This document shows, one piece after another, positions 63,471 through 64,000 of a stretch of DNA of 64,000 nt. The notes beneath the pieces were generated by a model that was not told the origin of the DNA, did not search any database, and worked only from the letters and a program-made list of their open reading frames with translations. The position numbers were made by a program, and so were the translations under genes. This DNA comes from Enoplosus armatus (taxonomy: Eukaryota; Chordata; Actinopteri; Centrarchiformes; Enoplosidae), in contig NC_092194.1 of assembly GCF_043641665.1 (NCBI RefSeq), positions 13,679,298 to 13,743,297 on the forward strand. The letters are read 5' to 3'. The number at the start of each line of letters is the position of its first letter. The stretch's first letter is position 1.

Positions 63471-64000
63471 GTGAGTGGGAGAAGGGCGGGAATTGGCTTG
63501 CGCTACAAGCAGACATGAACGAGGATGTAAAGGGGAAGAAAGGGAGGGAGGTGAAGGATGAGAGACAAGGAAGGAGAGAAAGGATAAGGATAGCGATGGG
63601 GAATGCAAGAATAGGGGAAGTAAGCGTAACGGTGAGGGAGGAATGCCAAAGAGTAATGGTCTGATTCAGGGCTTGTCAAGCATGGAGTCCCGTGCCTGTC
63701 AAATAGCATGTAACCAACAACCTTTTTCTCTGTCTGGTGGTGGAATAGTGTGGAAGGGAAGCAGCGCGTTAACACTGAATGGAGCTTTTGTTCTGGAGTT
63801 GTTGTGCCTTTACATTTGCCCAAGCCTGAAGATGAAACTGACTTCGCATTAGGTCCCATTTTCTCTCACCAATACATTTATATCTCTATACCATTTTCCT
63901 GCAGTTTTCTCCCAGTAACTCCTTTTATCCCCTTAACTTGCCTACTTTATCATTGACGATTTGATTATTCACGTTCTTCCCATCTGTGCTGGGATTGTTC

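Larger units (their letters stand above)
58451..64000. other. Intergenic DNA upstream of SPRED1
   Basis: No coding exon, tRNA or other gene could be supported on either strand. It contains poly-C runs (about 60430-60442 and 62880-62893), a foldback element at 62208-62532 and a G4-type tract at 63441-63470. The longest ORFs (about 110-125 codons) lack recognisable domains and splice-consistent partners. Confidence 0.6.

Overview
The window reads as nuclear DNA of a ray-finned fish, most likely a percomorph teleost. Its genes are split by many introns, it carries long (CA)n, (GA)n and G-run tracts, and it has several short AT-rich foldback elements of a kind I know from percomorph genomes. I see no prokaryotic operon, CRISPR array, viral gene or transposase ORF. 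The first six bases are a HindIII site, which may mean the sequence starts at a clone end.

Four protein-coding genes are supported exon by exon with continuous reading frames. (1) SPATA7, + strand, 586-3811, lacking its 5' exons, which must lie before the window. (2) PTPN21, + strand, 6138-18493, with 18 coding exons and 1205 aa: FERM domain, long linker, tyrosine phosphatase domain. (3) FAM98B, - strand, 23809-21365, with 8 coding exons and 363 aa. (4) SPRED1, - strand, 57361-30020, with 6 coding exons and 457 aa, large introns and probably a long 3' UTR reaching about 25.27 kb. The region from 57.4 to 64 kb is SPRED1 promoter and upstream non-coding DNA.

Layout: SPATA7 and PTPN21 lie head to tail. 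PTPN21 and FAM98B converge, with poly(A) signals only about 160 bp apart. SPRED1 and FAM98B lie head to tail on the minus strand. From memory of the human map, SPATA7-PTPN21 is a 14q31 block and SPRED1-FAM98B a 15q14 block, so this window joins two blocks that are separate in human. The genes do not form one pathway: SPATA7 is a photoreceptor ciliary protein, PTPN21 a cytoskeletal phosphatase, FAM98B a tRNA-ligase complex subunit and SPRED1 a Ras/ERK inhibitor.

I found no clear novel system. The points most worth a second look are: a Ser-Pro repeat inserted in the EVH1 domain of SPRED1; a near-palindromic foldback element inside the probable SPRED1 3' UTR; a canonical WPD loop in PTPN21 where I recall human having WPE; a GC-AG intron in FAM98B; and a CTCF-like motif in the short gap between the two syntenic blocks.
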